Below are positions 48,024-57,458 of a DNA stretch of 64,000 nucleotides, in pieces (the first letter of the stretch is position 1; every line of letters begins with the position of its first letter). The translations under genes and the position numbers were made by a program. The stretch is taken from NCBI RefSeq assembly GCF_002104455.1, contig NZ_NBOC01000013.1, positions 34,571-98,570 of the forward strand, read 5' to 3'. The notes under the pieces were generated by a model that made no database searches, was not told the DNA's origin, and worked only from the letters and a program-made list of their open reading frames with translations. The DNA is from Colwellia chukchiensis. GTDB lineage: Bacteria > Pseudomonadota > Gammaproteobacteria > Enterobacterales > Alteromonadaceae.

Positions 48024-48875
48024 CTAGGGCTTGCGCTTGGGCTTGCTTTTAGGCTCAGATGGTAACACTTGACACTGAGGGCAAAATACCGAGCTACGAT
48101 TTGACTGTCGAATTTCTGCTAAGACACTTTGACAGCCGTCACATTTTTCCCCTGCGCGACCATAAACAAACAATTTTTGGGCAAAATAGCCCGGCTTACC
48201 ATCGGCTTGGGTAAAGTCTTTTAACGTGGTACCGCCTTGCGCGATCGCCGCCGCAAGCACTTGCTTAATAATATCGGTAAGTTGATTAAACTTTTTCTCA
48301 CTAATAGCACTCACTGGCGTTGCAGGATGAATACTCGCCATAAAAAGTGCTTCGTTTGCATAAATATTGCCAACCCCAACCACCACATGGTTATCCATCA
48401 AAAACGTTTTGATTGGAACTCGGCGCCGTTTGGCTTTTTCGTATAAGTGACCATAGGCAAAATCGTCAGTTAATGGCTCAGGGCCTAATTTAGCTAGTAA
48501 CCCTTGCTGATCTTGGTGCTGAGGCAGCCATAATACAGCACCAAAACGACGTGGATCGTTTAAGCGTAGCGTTTTGCCGTTAGCAAAGGTAATTTCAAAG
48601 TGATCATGTTTTAATGCTGGCGTCTCTTGCACTAAAATGCGAACCGAGCCTGACATCCCAAGATGCAATAACAAGGTGCCACTAGAAAAGCGCAATAGTA
48701 GATATTTTGAGCGACGATCAATGTTATTCACCGTTTGCCCCACAATACTTTGTACCTGTTCAGGGATTGGCCAACGTAACTTACTATTGCGCACCAGCAC
48801 ATGACTGACCTGCTGCTGAATAATATGTGGCGTAATGCCTAAGCGACATACTTCCACTTCTGGCAATTCTGGCAT
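48024..48875 (-). CDS. mutM: Formamidopyrimidine-DNA glycosylase
   Basis: 283 residues. The catalytic N-terminus is PELPEVE (after Met removal, Pro is the nucleophile), with Lys in LLHLGMSG and the helix-two-turn-helix MDNHVVVGVGNIYANEALF. The C-terminal zinc finger uses CDGC and CPQC. The tail is lysine-rich (SKPKRKP). It removes 8-oxoguanine and other oxidised purines. It follows the ATP-grasp gene by one base on the same strand, so they are probably co-transcribed. Confidence 0.97.
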   Translation of the reverse strand: MPELPEVEVCRLGITPHIIQQQVSHVLVRNSKLRWPIPEQVQSIVGQTVNNIDRRSKYLLLRFSSGTLLLHLGMSGSVRILVQETPALKHDHFEITFANGKTLRLNDPRRFGAVLWLPQHQDQQGLLAKLGPEPLTDDFAYGHLYEKAKRRRVPIKTFLMDNHVVVGVGNIYANEALFMASIHPATPVSAISEKKFNQLTDIIKQVLAAAIAQGGTTLKDFTQADGKPGYFAQKLFVYGRAGEKCDGCQSVLAEIRQSNRSSVFCPQCQVLPSEPKSKPKRKP

Positions 48876-48876
48876 G

Positions 48877-49785
48877 TTAGCAACTTCCTAAAACAACGGC
48901 GTTTTTAGCTTGCGTTTGAAGGCGTTGCGCAAAGGCGTCGACAAACCGCTGCGGCGATTTTTCATCCATATTAAAGTACAGCGATGGCTCAATTAACTCA
49001 GCTTCCATAAGCGCAAAGCTCGTATTAAAACGGACAAAATCAATACGCGCATACAGTAAATCGCCATGGAGCTGGTGAATCGCTTGCATGGTCTGATCCG
49101 CAACACGCGTTAATTCAGGCTCGGGCGTGATGGCGAGCAAAACGCCGCCATGCTCTTCTTGCACCCGAAAATCTCCCGGCGCTGGGGTTTTTAAAATCGC
49201 ATGACTGTACTGACCATTAAAGTAAAACAACGAAAATTCACCTTCTTGACAGATAGCGGGCATAAAGGGCTGTACCATTAAATCTCGCTGTGCAAATGCT
49301 TGCTGTAATGCAGCAATATTGCTCGTATAGTTGGCTTTTTTCAACCAAAAGGTATTGTCTGCATTAGCACTAACCCGCGGCTTTAAAACGATTTGTTCGC
49401 TATTAAAATGCTGAAAGTACTCAGGGATATCACTGGCATCAAACTTGTCTGGCCATAATGTCGGCACTATGGTTACTTGCTGTGAGGCTAATTGCTTTAG
49501 GTAACTTTTATTGATATTCCAGTTCACCACCGCCAAGCTGTTTTCTAAACGCGCACTTGATTGTTCAATTTTTGCCAATACCTTAATAAACGCCGCCATG
49601 TCATCTTGGTAGTCCCAAGGGCTACGAATGAGCACTACGTCATAATCAGACCAATTAACCTGTTCTTTGCGCCAGGATACTCGTTCCGTTTGCCAACCTA
49701 GCGCCAGCATAGGCTGATCAAGTAAGCTGTCAGAGGTTTCAAAGCCAGCTAAGCTGTCCATTGATAATATCGCGCATTTTTTCAT
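48877..49785 (-). CDS. ATP-grasp family protein
   Basis: 302 residues. ATP-grasp features include IVLKPRVSANADNTFWL, MVQPFMPAICQEGEFSLFYF and the C-terminal ARIDFVRF...LMEAELIEPSLYF with metal-binding acidic residues. The fold matches RimK-like/DcsG-like proteins that join a carboxylate to an amine. The acceptor is unknown. The gene lies one base before mutM and 23 bases after the anchored protein gene, so three minus-strand genes form one unit. Confidence 0.78.
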   Translation of the reverse strand: MKKCAILSMDSLAGFETSDSLLDQPMLALGWQTERVSWRKEQVNWSDYDVVLIRSPWDYQDDMAAFIKVLAKIEQSSARLENSLAVVNWNINKSYLKQLASQQVTIVPTLWPDKFDASDIPEYFQHFNSEQIVLKPRVSANADNTFWLKKANYTSNIAALQQAFAQRDLMVQPFMPAICQEGEFSLFYFNGQYSHAILKTPAPGDFRVQEEHGGVLLAITPEPELTRVADQTMQAIHQLHGDLLYARIDFVRFNTSFALMEAELIEPSLYFNMDEKSPQRFVDAFAQRLQTQAKNAVVLGSC

Positions 49786-49808
49786 GAATGTATTGCCCTT
49801 ATGATGCC

Positions 49809-50303
49809 TTAGTTTGCAAAGATTTCACTGGGAAATAATTGCCCATACATAGCTAATGGCATCATTTGCCACTGCTGTGTGCTTTGATTAAACATTATTA
49901 ACGCTTGCTCGGTTGCATAAAAGTTTAACTGCACAGCTTGTGCTTGCTCAGCAAACTCAAGTTGCACATCTAAAGAAAGTTGACGATCAAGCATCGGCGC
50001 GCTCGTCATAAGCTCGCCTGTACTGTGCTGCCAAGATCTCATCATTTGCGTCAATGCCTGACCGGAAATTTTTTCTGGGCTTGCCCGCCAATGGCGACCA
50101 ACGCGCTCAATCGTGATGACATTATCAATTGTTAGCGCAACAATAAGCTGTTGCTCAGCCACTAGGGTCGTACTTTGCTGCGCACCTTGTGCTGCGCTAT
50201 CAGCAAACGGGCTGCCTTGTTTGTTCGTCGCGTTAATGAGCAGAATAAATGCCATGACGGCAAAAATTATGACATTATTCCAACCGGTTTTTGATAGTTT
50301 CAC
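49809..50303 (-). CDS. Membrane-anchored protein of unknown function
   Basis: 164 residues. One N-terminal helix (NNVIIFAVMAFILLINA) anchors a periplasmic domain of about 130 residues that reads as beta-rich (LIVALTIDNVITIERVGRHWRA, LSLDVQLEFAEQAQAVQLNFY). No cysteine pair or catalytic motif is visible. It precedes the ATP-grasp and mutM genes. I do not recognise the family. Confidence 0.6.
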   Translation of the reverse strand: MKLSKTGWNNVIIFAVMAFILLINATNKQGSPFADSAAQGAQQSTTLVAEQQLIVALTIDNVITIERVGRHWRASPEKISGQALTQMMRSWQHSTGELMTSAPMLDRQLSLDVQLEFAEQAQAVQLNFYATEQALIMFNQSTQQWQMMPLAMYGQLFPSEIFAN

Positions 50304-50458
50304 CTTAACTCATCCCCAGACATAACACTGGCGCCATGATACGAAAAATTGCCAAATTTACCAACGGCTATCAAGTCTTATATGTGATATTTTCCAATAA
50401 AGACAACGACACTCATTATAGCTAGCTGTTATCTCGCCTCTCTAGCAACAAAAAGCGC

Positions 50459-52360
50459 TTAATGTTCTGAGCTATCCTTGTCAGCAAACCTAACCCGTTT
50501 ATTCATCGTGGTTAATTGCTGTGCCTGTACCACATTGTGATCTGACGTTAAGGTGATCAAACCGATACCACTGTGATTAACTAAGGTATTGGCGGTTTTT
50601 GTCAATGGCTTGCGCACTTGCACTTTCATACGCCGACGCTTGGTAAACCAATTTAACGGTGAATAGCTAGCGTATAACACGCGATTTAGCCAGTCTAATA
50701 TTTGCAATAACCGACGCGGAAATTGGTTTTTTATGCCACTGCTGGTAATTTGAAAAATACGCGCATCATTGCGCCTAAATCTATGAGTTACTTCATAAAA
50801 AAATGAGTAATGCACGTCGCCTGATAGAATAATAAAATTGGGTGGTGTTTTCGGGTGGCGAAAAATATTGAGCATGACATTAGCCGTACCTGAATGTGCC
50901 ATCCAGTTTTCGGCGTCAACCATTAACGGAAAACCGAAAAAGGTAAAAATGCGCTGTATTGTTTCTATCATTTTTACCCCATAAATTGGCGCTGGCGACA
51001 CTAAAATAACGTTAGGTTGATTAAGCAACTCTTGTTGCAACTCAGATAATGACTGCCAATCCATTAACCCAGAAGGCTTATTGGCATTGCGCTCAGAGCG
51101 CCATCGCTGAGTACGGGTATCTAAAACAATCACCTTAGGCTCAGTGGCTAAACTATAATGCCAATCTTGCCATGCTAATAATTGTTCTATTAGTTGCTCT
51201 TGTTGGCAATAGCCCTGCTCAGTAAAGTAACGGGGCACTTTATTATTAATCGCCAAAAATTTATCAGGTGCATTCCCCCAGCCTTGGCACAGCCAATAAC
51301 CTATTAGGGCATTGCCTATAATACGGCGCGAAAATGGGTGATGATAAGCGGCTTCTTCCCACGCTCGGTTTAAATTCCAGTCGTCGCTTATATCATGATC
51401 ATCAAAAATCATATAACTGGGAATATGGGCTAATGCCCGACTGACCGCACTCAAGCCGTCAGCAAACTCTGCAATGACCTTAGCTTCGCGTTGATAAGTA
51501 GCTGCATGGACAGCGGGCACATGATGGCGATTTAAATCAACCAAGCGCCACAATGTTGGCGACCAAGTTAAAAAATACATTGCCATGACTTCGGCTAAAG
51601 TCACCAAGTGATTTTTCGCATTTACTGAGGTAAATATCGGCTTTTTACTGGCAGCAAAGAGTTTATCGTACACAGCTTGATTCGCTCGAGTGTCTGGTAA
51701 CAGCTGATCGCGCTGATAGTAGCAATAGCGACTTTTATAAAGCGCCTCACTGGTACTCACCACACTACCTTGCCATTGTTCATCATGTAAGCCTAACAAG
51801 TCTATTACCTGATGAATCGCCACCAACATAGGACCTGCAACATCATCCGCATATATTTGATCGCCCGACATCATCAATAACGCCGGCCTTTCTTGGTTTT
51901 GGTTGATGCTATGTTCAATCACTTGATCCACTTGCAATAAGCCGTCACCACTATCAAAGTGAGGCTTACGACACGAGCCATGTAATACCTGCTTAAGCGT
52001 CTTGCGAATTACAAAATTTGGGTATTTTTGTTGTGGGTATAATAACTCTGGCAGCAATGCTGACAATGACAGTTGTTGTTCGCCAGTGCTGAAAATAAAA
52101 TTATAAGCGAGTAAGGTATCGGTTGGCAGTGCTTGGGAAAATGAGATAGAAAGTAAATTAACAATCGCATGCTTAGCCACGGGCACTTGCTGATGCTGCG
52201 CGGGTGTTAGTTCAATTTCCTTATACGGCTGATCAGCAACAAACAGCTGTAAGGTTATTCGATAAGATTGGCTAGTAACCAACCAAAACGTAAGTTGCTG
52301 TTGACTCACATGGCGAATGAGCGGGCCGGCAATAATCGCGGGTAGCTTACTTGGCTTAAT
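50459..52360 (-). CDS. PhoD-like metallophosphatase, probable ATT start
   Basis: About 633 residues of the alkaline phosphatase D family: LMMSGDQIYADDV, MIFDDHDISDDWN, ILSGDVHYSFFYE and VILVSPAPIYG supply the Asp/His/Asn metal ligands. No signal peptide is seen. A GTG at 52309 would start at VSQQQL, but the frame upstream reads LPAIIAGPLIRH, which is the normal first strand of these proteins. The only well placed ribosome site, AAGGAG (52373-52368), is seven bases before ATT at 52360-52358, so ATT is the likely start. The physiological substrate is unknown. Confidence 0.72.
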   Translation of the reverse strand: MKPSKLPAIIAGPLIRHVSQQQLTFWLVTSQSYRITLQLFVADQPYKEIELTPAQHQQVPVAKHAIVNLLSISFSQALPTDTLLAYNFIFSTGEQQLSLSALLPELLYPQQKYPNFVIRKTLKQVLHGSCRKPHFDSGDGLLQVDQVIEHSINQNQERPALLMMSGDQIYADDVAGPMLVAIHQVIDLLGLHDEQWQGSVVSTSEALYKSRYCYYQRDQLLPDTRANQAVYDKLFAASKKPIFTSVNAKNHLVTLAEVMAMYFLTWSPTLWRLVDLNRHHVPAVHAATYQREAKVIAEFADGLSAVSRALAHIPSYMIFDDHDISDDWNLNRAWEEAAYHHPFSRRIIGNALIGYWLCQGWGNAPDKFLAINNKVPRYFTEQGYCQQEQLIEQLLAWQDWHYSLATEPKVIVLDTRTQRWRSERNANKPSGLMDWQSLSELQQELLNQPNVILVSPAPIYGVKMIETIQRIFTFFGFPLMVDAENWMAHSGTANVMLNIFRHPKTPPNFIILSGDVHYSFFYEVTHRFRRNDARIFQITSSGIKNQFPRRLLQILDWLNRVLYASYSPLNWFTKRRRMKVQVRKPLTKTANTLVNHSGIGLITLTSDHNVVQAQQLTTMNKRVRFADKDSSEH

Positions 52361-52490
52361 AAGAAAACTCCTTATGGTTAACCATGAGTATTTTCAAAAC
52401 AATCGCTTTGTTTCTGGCTAGAGAGTTTATATCAGATAAAAATGCCATAGCAACTATGGCCGAGCCGCTCAGCGCGTATTTTTTTCAGGC

Positions 52491-52520
52491 AAAAAAAACC
52501 CAGTATAAACTGGGTTTTTT
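52491..52520. terminator. Terminator after rpmG
   Basis: CCCAGT-ATAA-ACTGGG (52499-52514) with eight A on one side and six T on the other works in both directions. On the minus strand it ends the rpmB-rpmG transcript 17 bases after the rpmG stop. Confidence 0.9.
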
Positions 52521-52536
52521 AATCAGAGGCTAACAA

Positions 52537-52692
52537 TTACTTGATTTTAGCTTCTTTATAAATCACGTGTTGACGGATTGTTGGGTCAAACTTTTTGATT
52601 TCCATTTTTTCTGGCATAGTCTTTTTATTCTTATCAGTAGTATAAAAATGACCAGTACCAGCACTAGAAACTAAACGAATTTTATCACGCAT
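52537..52692 (-). CDS. rpmG: 50S ribosomal protein L33
   Basis: A 51-residue reading frame found directly in the sequence. The translation begins [19 protein letters not shown] and ends YKEAKIK, as in L33 of gammaproteobacteria. The segment [18 protein letters not shown] is typical. The zinc-binding cysteines of the C+ type are absent, so it is the zinc-independent form. It follows rpmB after nine bases. AAGGAATTACC before the ATG is the ribosome site. Confidence 0.96.
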   Translation of the reverse strand: MRDKIRLVSSAGTGHFYTTDKNKKTMPEKMEIKKFDPTIRQHVIYKEAKIK

Positions 52693-52701
52693 GGTAATTC
52701 C

Positions 52702-52938
52702 TTAAACTTTTTCGCCACGGGCACGGATGTCAGTTAACACTGCATCAATACCTTTTTTATCGATAATACGCATTCCTTTCGGAGTTAAACGTAATTTAAC
52801 GAAACTATTTTCGCTCTCAACCCAAAAACGGTGAGTTTGAAGGTTTGGTAAAAAGCGACGACGAGTCGCGTTTCTTGCATGCGAACGATTGTTTCCAACC
52901 ATTGGCTTCTTGCCTGTTACTTGGCAAACTTTAGACAT
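52702..52938 (-). CDS. rpmB: 50S ribosomal protein L28
   Basis: 78 residues. [20 protein letters not shown] and [15 protein letters not shown] are diagnostic of L28. It is co-transcribed with rpmG. In E. coli and relatives radC lies directly upstream; here three genes (RHH, ParA, PilZ) lie between rpmB and radC. Confidence 0.97.
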   Translation of the reverse strand: MSKVCQVTGKKPMVGNNRSHARNATRRRFLPNLQTHRFWVESENSFVKLRLTPKGMRIIDKKGIDAVLTDIRARGEKV

Positions 52939-53174
52939 ATGAGTACTCCAAAATTAATTTCAGCTCGAGCTATATTTCCCCAAGACCGTCGCCTCGGGAT
53001 CCTGAAAAAGGTGGCATATTATAGTGAAAGTGAAAATTGAATACTAGTCTTTATCACAATTTAACAGAATAGATTTTAAAGTTGATATTTTTCAACAGCT
53101 TAACAATAAAAATCGTTGCGACACTGGCAGATCCTGCCTTATTATTCAACGAATCGAGTAATAATAAGACAGCT

Positions 53175-53561
53175 TTAGTCTATATCTGAGTCTAATAACT
53201 TGGTTAATTTTTCTTTTTGATCTTTATTACACAGCTCATCAATCAGTATACGGATAATGTGCGATTTAGCGAGTTGAGTATCTTGTGCTAGTGCCTGTAA
53301 CTGACTAATTGCCTCTTCACTTAGCGTAAAGGTAGCAGGACGAAAGCGGCGACCAGCTTCCGCTCTACTGGCTTTTTTCTTATCTGCATACGCTTTTGCC
53401 GCAACAACGGCTTGCTGTAACGTTAATTCATCATGTTCACGACTGACAATTTTAGGTTGCCCTTTGGCATAATTCTCAGCATCTGCGATAAATTCATCAA
53501 CCGTGAAGTTCTTCTTCTTTTTGGGACCATCCTTGGATTTTTTTAGGTCACTTAAACTCAT
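53175..53561 (-). CDS. Ribbon-helix-helix-like partner of ParA
   Basis: 128 residues. The first 75 are charged, lysine-rich and probably flexible (KKSKDGPKKKKNFTVDEFI). The C-terminal part, RRFRPATFTLSEEAISQLQALAQDTQLAKSHIIRILIDEL, reads as a ribbon-helix-helix DNA-binding fold: one strand, two helices. The gene overlaps the end of the ParA gene by 14 bases. ParF/ParG-type partition pairs have the same logic, a flexible arm plus RHH in the small partner. The assignment is by pattern, not search. Confidence 0.62.
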   Translation of the reverse strand: MSLSDLKKSKDGPKKKKNFTVDEFIADAENYAKGQPKIVSREHDELTLQQAVVAAKAYADKKKASRAEAGRRFRPATFTLSEEAISQLQALAQDTQLAKSHIIRILIDELCNKDQKEKLTKLLDSDID

Positions 53562-54216
53562 GGGAATTATCCGGTTTCATCGCTAATAGCTCTTCTGCTA
53601 TCGCCACGATTTCTAGCGCTGCCTTGCCTTCTGGTTCAATTTCTAACACCGACGAGCCAAGCTCTTCGCTATCATCATAAATATTACGGTTAAAGGTTAC
53701 GGCATCTAAAACATTAATGCCGTAAGAACGACAGACGTCTTTCGCTTCGAGAATTCGACGAGCTTGATTCGGCAACGACGGGCTTTGTGTAATAACAAAT
53801 GATGCCAGCATTTTAGGGTTAACCATTTTACAAGTGCTCAGCATATCTTCCATGTGCGGCACTGTTTTTAAATCTCGACGTTTTGGTCTTAACGGGATCA
53901 CAACATGATCAGCCACCGACATGGCCGCTCGCAACGCCAAGTTGTCTTGGCCACCACAGTCTACCACCACGTAATCATAGTGCTGGTTAAGACTGAGTAA
54001 ATCATTGCGAATTTTTCCGTAAAGTTGAATACAATTGATGGCGGGTAACGATGGGTCTGCGTTTCTTGCTTGTATCCAATCTGAGGTAGTGCGCTGTGGG
54101 TCACAATCAACCATCAACACAATGGCTTTTTTTTCTCGGGCAAAATACACAGCTAAATTCTGCGCAAGGCAACTTTTACCACTACCACCTTTTTCCCCGC
54201 CTACTAAAATCATCAT
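53548..54216 (-). CDS. ParA-family ATPase (short, type Ib-like)
   Basis: 222 residues without an N-terminal DNA-binding domain. The deviant Walker A is GGEKGGSGKS (residues 6-15, signature lysine K9, P-loop lysine K14); Walker B region VVVDCGGQDN; switch segment VMLVDCDPQRTTSDW. Such ATPases pattern DNA or protein cargo on the nucleoid (ParF, McdA, PpfA, MipZ types). Its partner is the overlapping RHH gene. It is not the chromosomal parAB locus, which would carry parB and sit near gidA/mnmG. Confidence 0.85.
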   Translation of the reverse strand: MMILVGGEKGGSGKSCLAQNLAVYFAREKKAIVLMVDCDPQRTTSDWIQARNADPSLPAINCIQLYGKIRNDLLSLNQHYDYVVVDCGGQDNLALRAAMSVADHVVIPLRPKRRDLKTVPHMEDMLSTCKMVNPKMLASFVITQSPSLPNQARRILEAKDVCRSYGINVLDAVTFNRNIYDDSEELGSSVLEIEPEGKAALEIVAIAEELLAMKPDNSHEFK

Positions 54217-54286
54217 ATTGCTTATTCCTTGTTACTACTTTTTATACGACAGCCAATTCATTATAGCTCAATAATTACCTGCCAGA

Positions 54287-54610
54287 TTAAGCGAGATCAG
54301 TCAGTTGCATGGCAACTTGATACCAACCATTGTCTTGTTTTACAGAGCGCAGTACCTTGGCCACTAATTGTTGGCTTTTCGGTTTCGACGCTTGAAAGAT
54401 CACTGTCACTTCGGTGTTTGTTTCGATATCACAATCACAATCTACTTTTAATCCACCACGAGAAAAATCCAAACATGCGATTTTTTTCGCTTGCTGACGG
54501 CCATGGCTGTCGGTCCACCTCATGTCAATGAGTTCTTTTTCCATGTCGATACGAAAAGCTTGTCGACGCTCACTTGCTGCGCTAGTTAAATCCTGATCTT
54601 CTTCGCTCAT
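54287..54610 (-). CDS. PilZ domain c-di-GMP-binding protein
   Basis: 107 residues, essentially one PilZ domain. The c-di-GMP motifs are intact: R16-xxx-R20 (RRQAFR at 15-20) and D48-x-S50-xx-G53 (DFSRGG). AAGGGG five bases before the ATG is the ribosome site. It is 70 bp upstream of the ParA gene on the same strand and 60 bp downstream of radC, so it may be the first gene of a PilZ-ParA-RHH unit. Confidence 0.85.
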   Translation of the reverse strand: MSEEDQDLTSAASERRQAFRIDMEKELIDMRWTDSHGRQQAKKIACLDFSRGGLKVDCDCDIETNTEVTVIFQASKPKSQQLVAKVLRSVKQDNGWYQVAMQLTDLA

Positions 54611-54670
54611 AGCGACCCCTTTTTTACACGCTTAAATTATCCGTTTAGTTTGTCATCAATATCGGCTCTA

Positions 54671-55351
54671 TTATGAATCATTCATGCGACCGTGTTCAGC
54701 ATACGAGTAACAATGGCAACCCGCAACTATTATATGATCTAGCACCTTAATATCAATTAAAGCAAGAGCTTGCTCTAAACGAGAAGTAATTTGATTATCA
54801 GCAATACTGGGTTCGGCAATACCAGAAGGGTGGTTATGCGCTAAGATAACCGCACCGGCTTGATACTTTAATGCTGACTCAACCACAATGCGCGGATATA
54901 CCGCTGCAGCATTGATCGTGCCGTGAAATAAGCGTTCAAATTTAAGTACTTGATGTTGCGTATTTAAAAATAATACCGCAAACACTTCGCGAGTTTCATG
55001 GCGCAACTCGGCGGTTAAAAATTGCTGTGTACGCGCAGATGACGTTAAGGTTTGTCCTGATTGCATTTGCTCTGCTAAATAGCGCTTTGACATTTCTAAA
55101 CAGGCTTGAAGTTGCACATATTTTGCCTTACCTAAGCCATGATGTTGACAAAACTCTACTAATTGCGCTTGGTATATTTGCGAAATACTACCAAAGCTTT
55201 TTAATAAATTTCGCGCTAAGTCGACAACATGAACGCCCTTAACGCCTGTGCGCAAAAAAATAGCCAGTAATTCAGCATCACTTAAACTGCCGGCACCGTA
55301 TTGGAGTAACTTTTCGCGGGGTTTTTCGTCAGTGGGCCAGTCTTTTAACAT
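54671..55351 (-). CDS. radC: RadC family JAB-domain protein
   Basis: 226 residues from ATG 55351, which has AAGGA seven bases in front; the frame extends 30 codons further but the extension overlaps the divergent coaBC promoter. An N-terminal UPF0758 part (MLKDWPTDEKPREKLLQYGAGSLSDAELLAIFLRTG) is followed by the MPN/JAMM domain with HNHPSG and a later Asp (ADNQIT). Despite the name, a repair role is doubtful. Divergent from coaBC as in E. coli. Confidence 0.93.
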   Translation of the reverse strand: MLKDWPTDEKPREKLLQYGAGSLSDAELLAIFLRTGVKGVHVVDLARNLLKSFGSISQIYQAQLVEFCQHHGLGKAKYVQLQACLEMSKRYLAEQMQSGQTLTSSARTQQFLTAELRHETREVFAVLFLNTQHQVLKFERLFHGTINAAAVYPRIVVESALKYQAGAVILAHNHPSGIAEPSIADNQITSRLEQALALIDIKVLDHIIVAGCHCYSYAEHGRMNDS

Positions 55352-55435
55352 ACATGCATCCTTGCAAAGTGGTTTCAAAAAAAGTGTGAACAATGCTATC
55401 TTATCGGCCATTGTTGTTATTAAGATTAGCAGTTT

Positions 55436-56677
55436 ATGCAAATTCTTCAGGATAAAAAAATTCTTTTAGGGATAAGTGGTGGTATTGCCGCTTATAAAAC
55501 TCCGGAGTTGGTTCGCCGATTAAAAGATCTCGGGGCTGATGTCCGCGTGGTGATGACCGAAGGCGCTAAGGCTTTTATCACCCCATTGACCTTGCAGGCG
55601 GTTTCTGCCAATGCCGTCTCCGATAGCCTCTTAGATACCCAAGCAGAACTGGCAATGGGTCATATCGAACTGGCAAAATGGGCTGATTTTATTTTAATTG
55701 CCCCTGCAAGTGCTGATTTAATCGCCAGAATAGCCGCTGGTATGGCTAATGATCTGCTCAGTACATTGTGTTTAGCAACAGCAGCCCCCATTGCCATTGC
55801 CCCAGCCATGAATCAACAAATGTGGCATGCAGCTGCCACGCAAAATAACGTCAACACGCTAATTGCACGGCAATACGCGATATTCGGCCCTGGGGCGGGA
55901 GAACAAGCTTGTGGCGATGTTGGTTTAGGACGCATGTTAGAGGTGGCAGAATTAGTAGATTTAACCTGCCAGCAACTGACTGCCACGCATAACTCAGTGC
56001 CAGCTAACAAAAAACAGCTACCGTTAGCAGGGCAAACATGGCTTATTACCGCAGGCCCAACCCGTGAAGCGATTGATCCTGTGCGTTATATCTCCAACCA
56101 TAGCTCGGGCAAAATGGGCTACGCCATAGCCAGTGCTGCACAAAGCTTAGGGGCTGACGTTACGATAATTTCAGGGCCAGTGAATTTAACAACGCCAGCA
56201 GGGTGTCGTAAAGTTGCCGTTACCAGTGCGCTAGAAATGCATCAACAAGCGTTAGCGCTAGCGGCAAGCGCCGATGTTTTTGTTGCCTGTGCGGCAGTCG
56301 CCGATTACCGCATCAGTGAAGTTGCCAGTGAAAAAATTAAAAAATCTCAAGACAGCATGCAGCTAAACTTAATCAAAAACCCTGACATAGTGGCTGATGT
56401 TGCAGCAATGGCCAACAAACCATTTACCGTAGGCTTTGCCGCTGAAACCCAAGATGTTGAACAATATGCCCGTGATAAACTCACCCGCAAAAAGCTTGAT
56501 ATGATAGCGGCGAACAATGTTGCAACGGCAGGGCAAGGCTTTAATAGTGACGATAATGCCTTAACGGTATTTAGTGCCACGGATAAAAAGGTTTTACCTT
56601 TAATGAGTAAAACCGCGTTAGCAAAACAATTAGTTGAACAAATTCAATTAACCCTGCAAAAATCACGAGGCCAATAA
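55436..56677 (+). CDS. coaBC: Bifunctional phosphopantothenoylcysteine decarboxylase/synthetase
   Basis: 413 residues in two parts. The CoaC flavoprotein (residues 1-190) has [22 protein letters not shown] and [10 protein letters not shown] with the catalytic cysteine. The CoaB synthetase (195-413) has [28 protein letters not shown] and AVADYR. It makes 4'-phosphopantetheine from phosphopantothenate, cysteine and CTP. dut, which normally follows, is absent; slmA comes next after 132 bp. Confidence 0.97.
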   Translation: MQILQDKKILLGISGGIAAYKTPELVRRLKDLGADVRVVMTEGAKAFITPLTLQAVSANAVSDSLLDTQAELAMGHIELAKWADFILIAPASADLIARIAAGMANDLLSTLCLATAAPIAIAPAMNQQMWHAAATQNNVNTLIARQYAIFGPGAGEQACGDVGLGRMLEVAELVDLTCQQLTATHNSVPANKKQLPLAGQTWLITAGPTREAIDPVRYISNHSSGKMGYAIASAAQSLGADVTIISGPVNLTTPAGCRKVAVTSALEMHQQALALAASADVFVACAAVADYRISEVASEKIKKSQDSMQLNLIKNPDIVADVAAMANKPFTVGFAAETQDVEQYARDKLTRKKLDMIAANNVATAGQGFNSDDNALTVFSATDKKVLPLMSKTALAKQLVEQIQLTLQKSRGQ

Positions 56678-56809
56678 ATTCAAACCGGTAATATGGCTGC
56701 CAATGCCTGCTAGCAGCGATATAATAACTTCACCCTTAGGCTAATGCTGCCGTTATGCCCTTCTCAGGGGTAATGGCGGATAAAATAACAACAATAGAGA
56801 ATACGATTT

Positions 56810-57394
56810 ATGACCGCGACACAAAAACCTAATCGCAAACAACAAATCTTAGAGTGTTTAGCGCTGATGCTACAAACTAGTGCTGGGCAACGCATCACCA
56901 CCGCTAAGTTAGCGGCAGAGGTAGGGGTATCAGAAGCGGCTTTATATCGTCATTTCCCGTCAAAAGCCCGCATGTTTGAAGGTTTAATCGAGTTTATTGA
57001 AGAGTCGATTTTTTCCCGTGTGAATTTAATTCTAAGCGATCACAAAGAAGCTTTAATCCGCTGCCATCATATTTTGCATGTCTTATTAATTTTTGCTGAG
57101 CGCAACCCAGGTATGTGTCGCATTCTTGCCGGCGATGCCTTAATGGGCGAAAATGAACGTTTGCGGGCGCGCGTAAATCAATTTTTTGAAAAACTCGAAT
57201 CACAATTTAAACAAGTATTACGCGAGCGTAAACTTAGAGAAGGTAAAGGCTTTACCATTTCCGAACAGGCGTTAGCCAATATATTAATGGCCTTTGCTGA
57301 AGGTAAAATTAATCAATATGTACGCTCTGATTTCAGCAAAAAACCCAGTAACGATTTTAATGAACAATGGCAATTCTTAATGGCGGATAAATAA
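56810..57394 (+). CDS. slmA: Nucleoid occlusion factor SlmA
   Basis: 194 residues. A TetR-like DNA-binding domain ([36 protein letters not shown]) and the SlmA C-terminus ([25 protein letters not shown]) match the E. coli protein. SlmA binds chromosomal sites and blocks FtsZ rings over the nucleoid. It is directly after coaBC, where E. coli has dut in between. Confidence 0.95.
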   Translation: MTATQKPNRKQQILECLALMLQTSAGQRITTAKLAAEVGVSEAALYRHFPSKARMFEGLIEFIEESIFSRVNLILSDHKEALIRCHHILHVLLIFAERNPGMCRILAGDALMGENERLRARVNQFFEKLESQFKQVLRERKLREGKGFTISEQALANILMAFAEGKINQYVRSDFSKKPSNDFNEQWQFLMADK

Positions 57395-57458
57395 ACCGCC
57401 AAAATGCCGAGAGTTAATCCCCCTCAGTACGGCTGAGAGCAACATTTAAGGAGCTCCT

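Noticed and set aside
55352..55441. Longer radC frame
   Set aside because: The extra 30 codons overlap the start of coaBC; the ATG at 55351 has a ribosome site and matches the usual RadC N-terminus.
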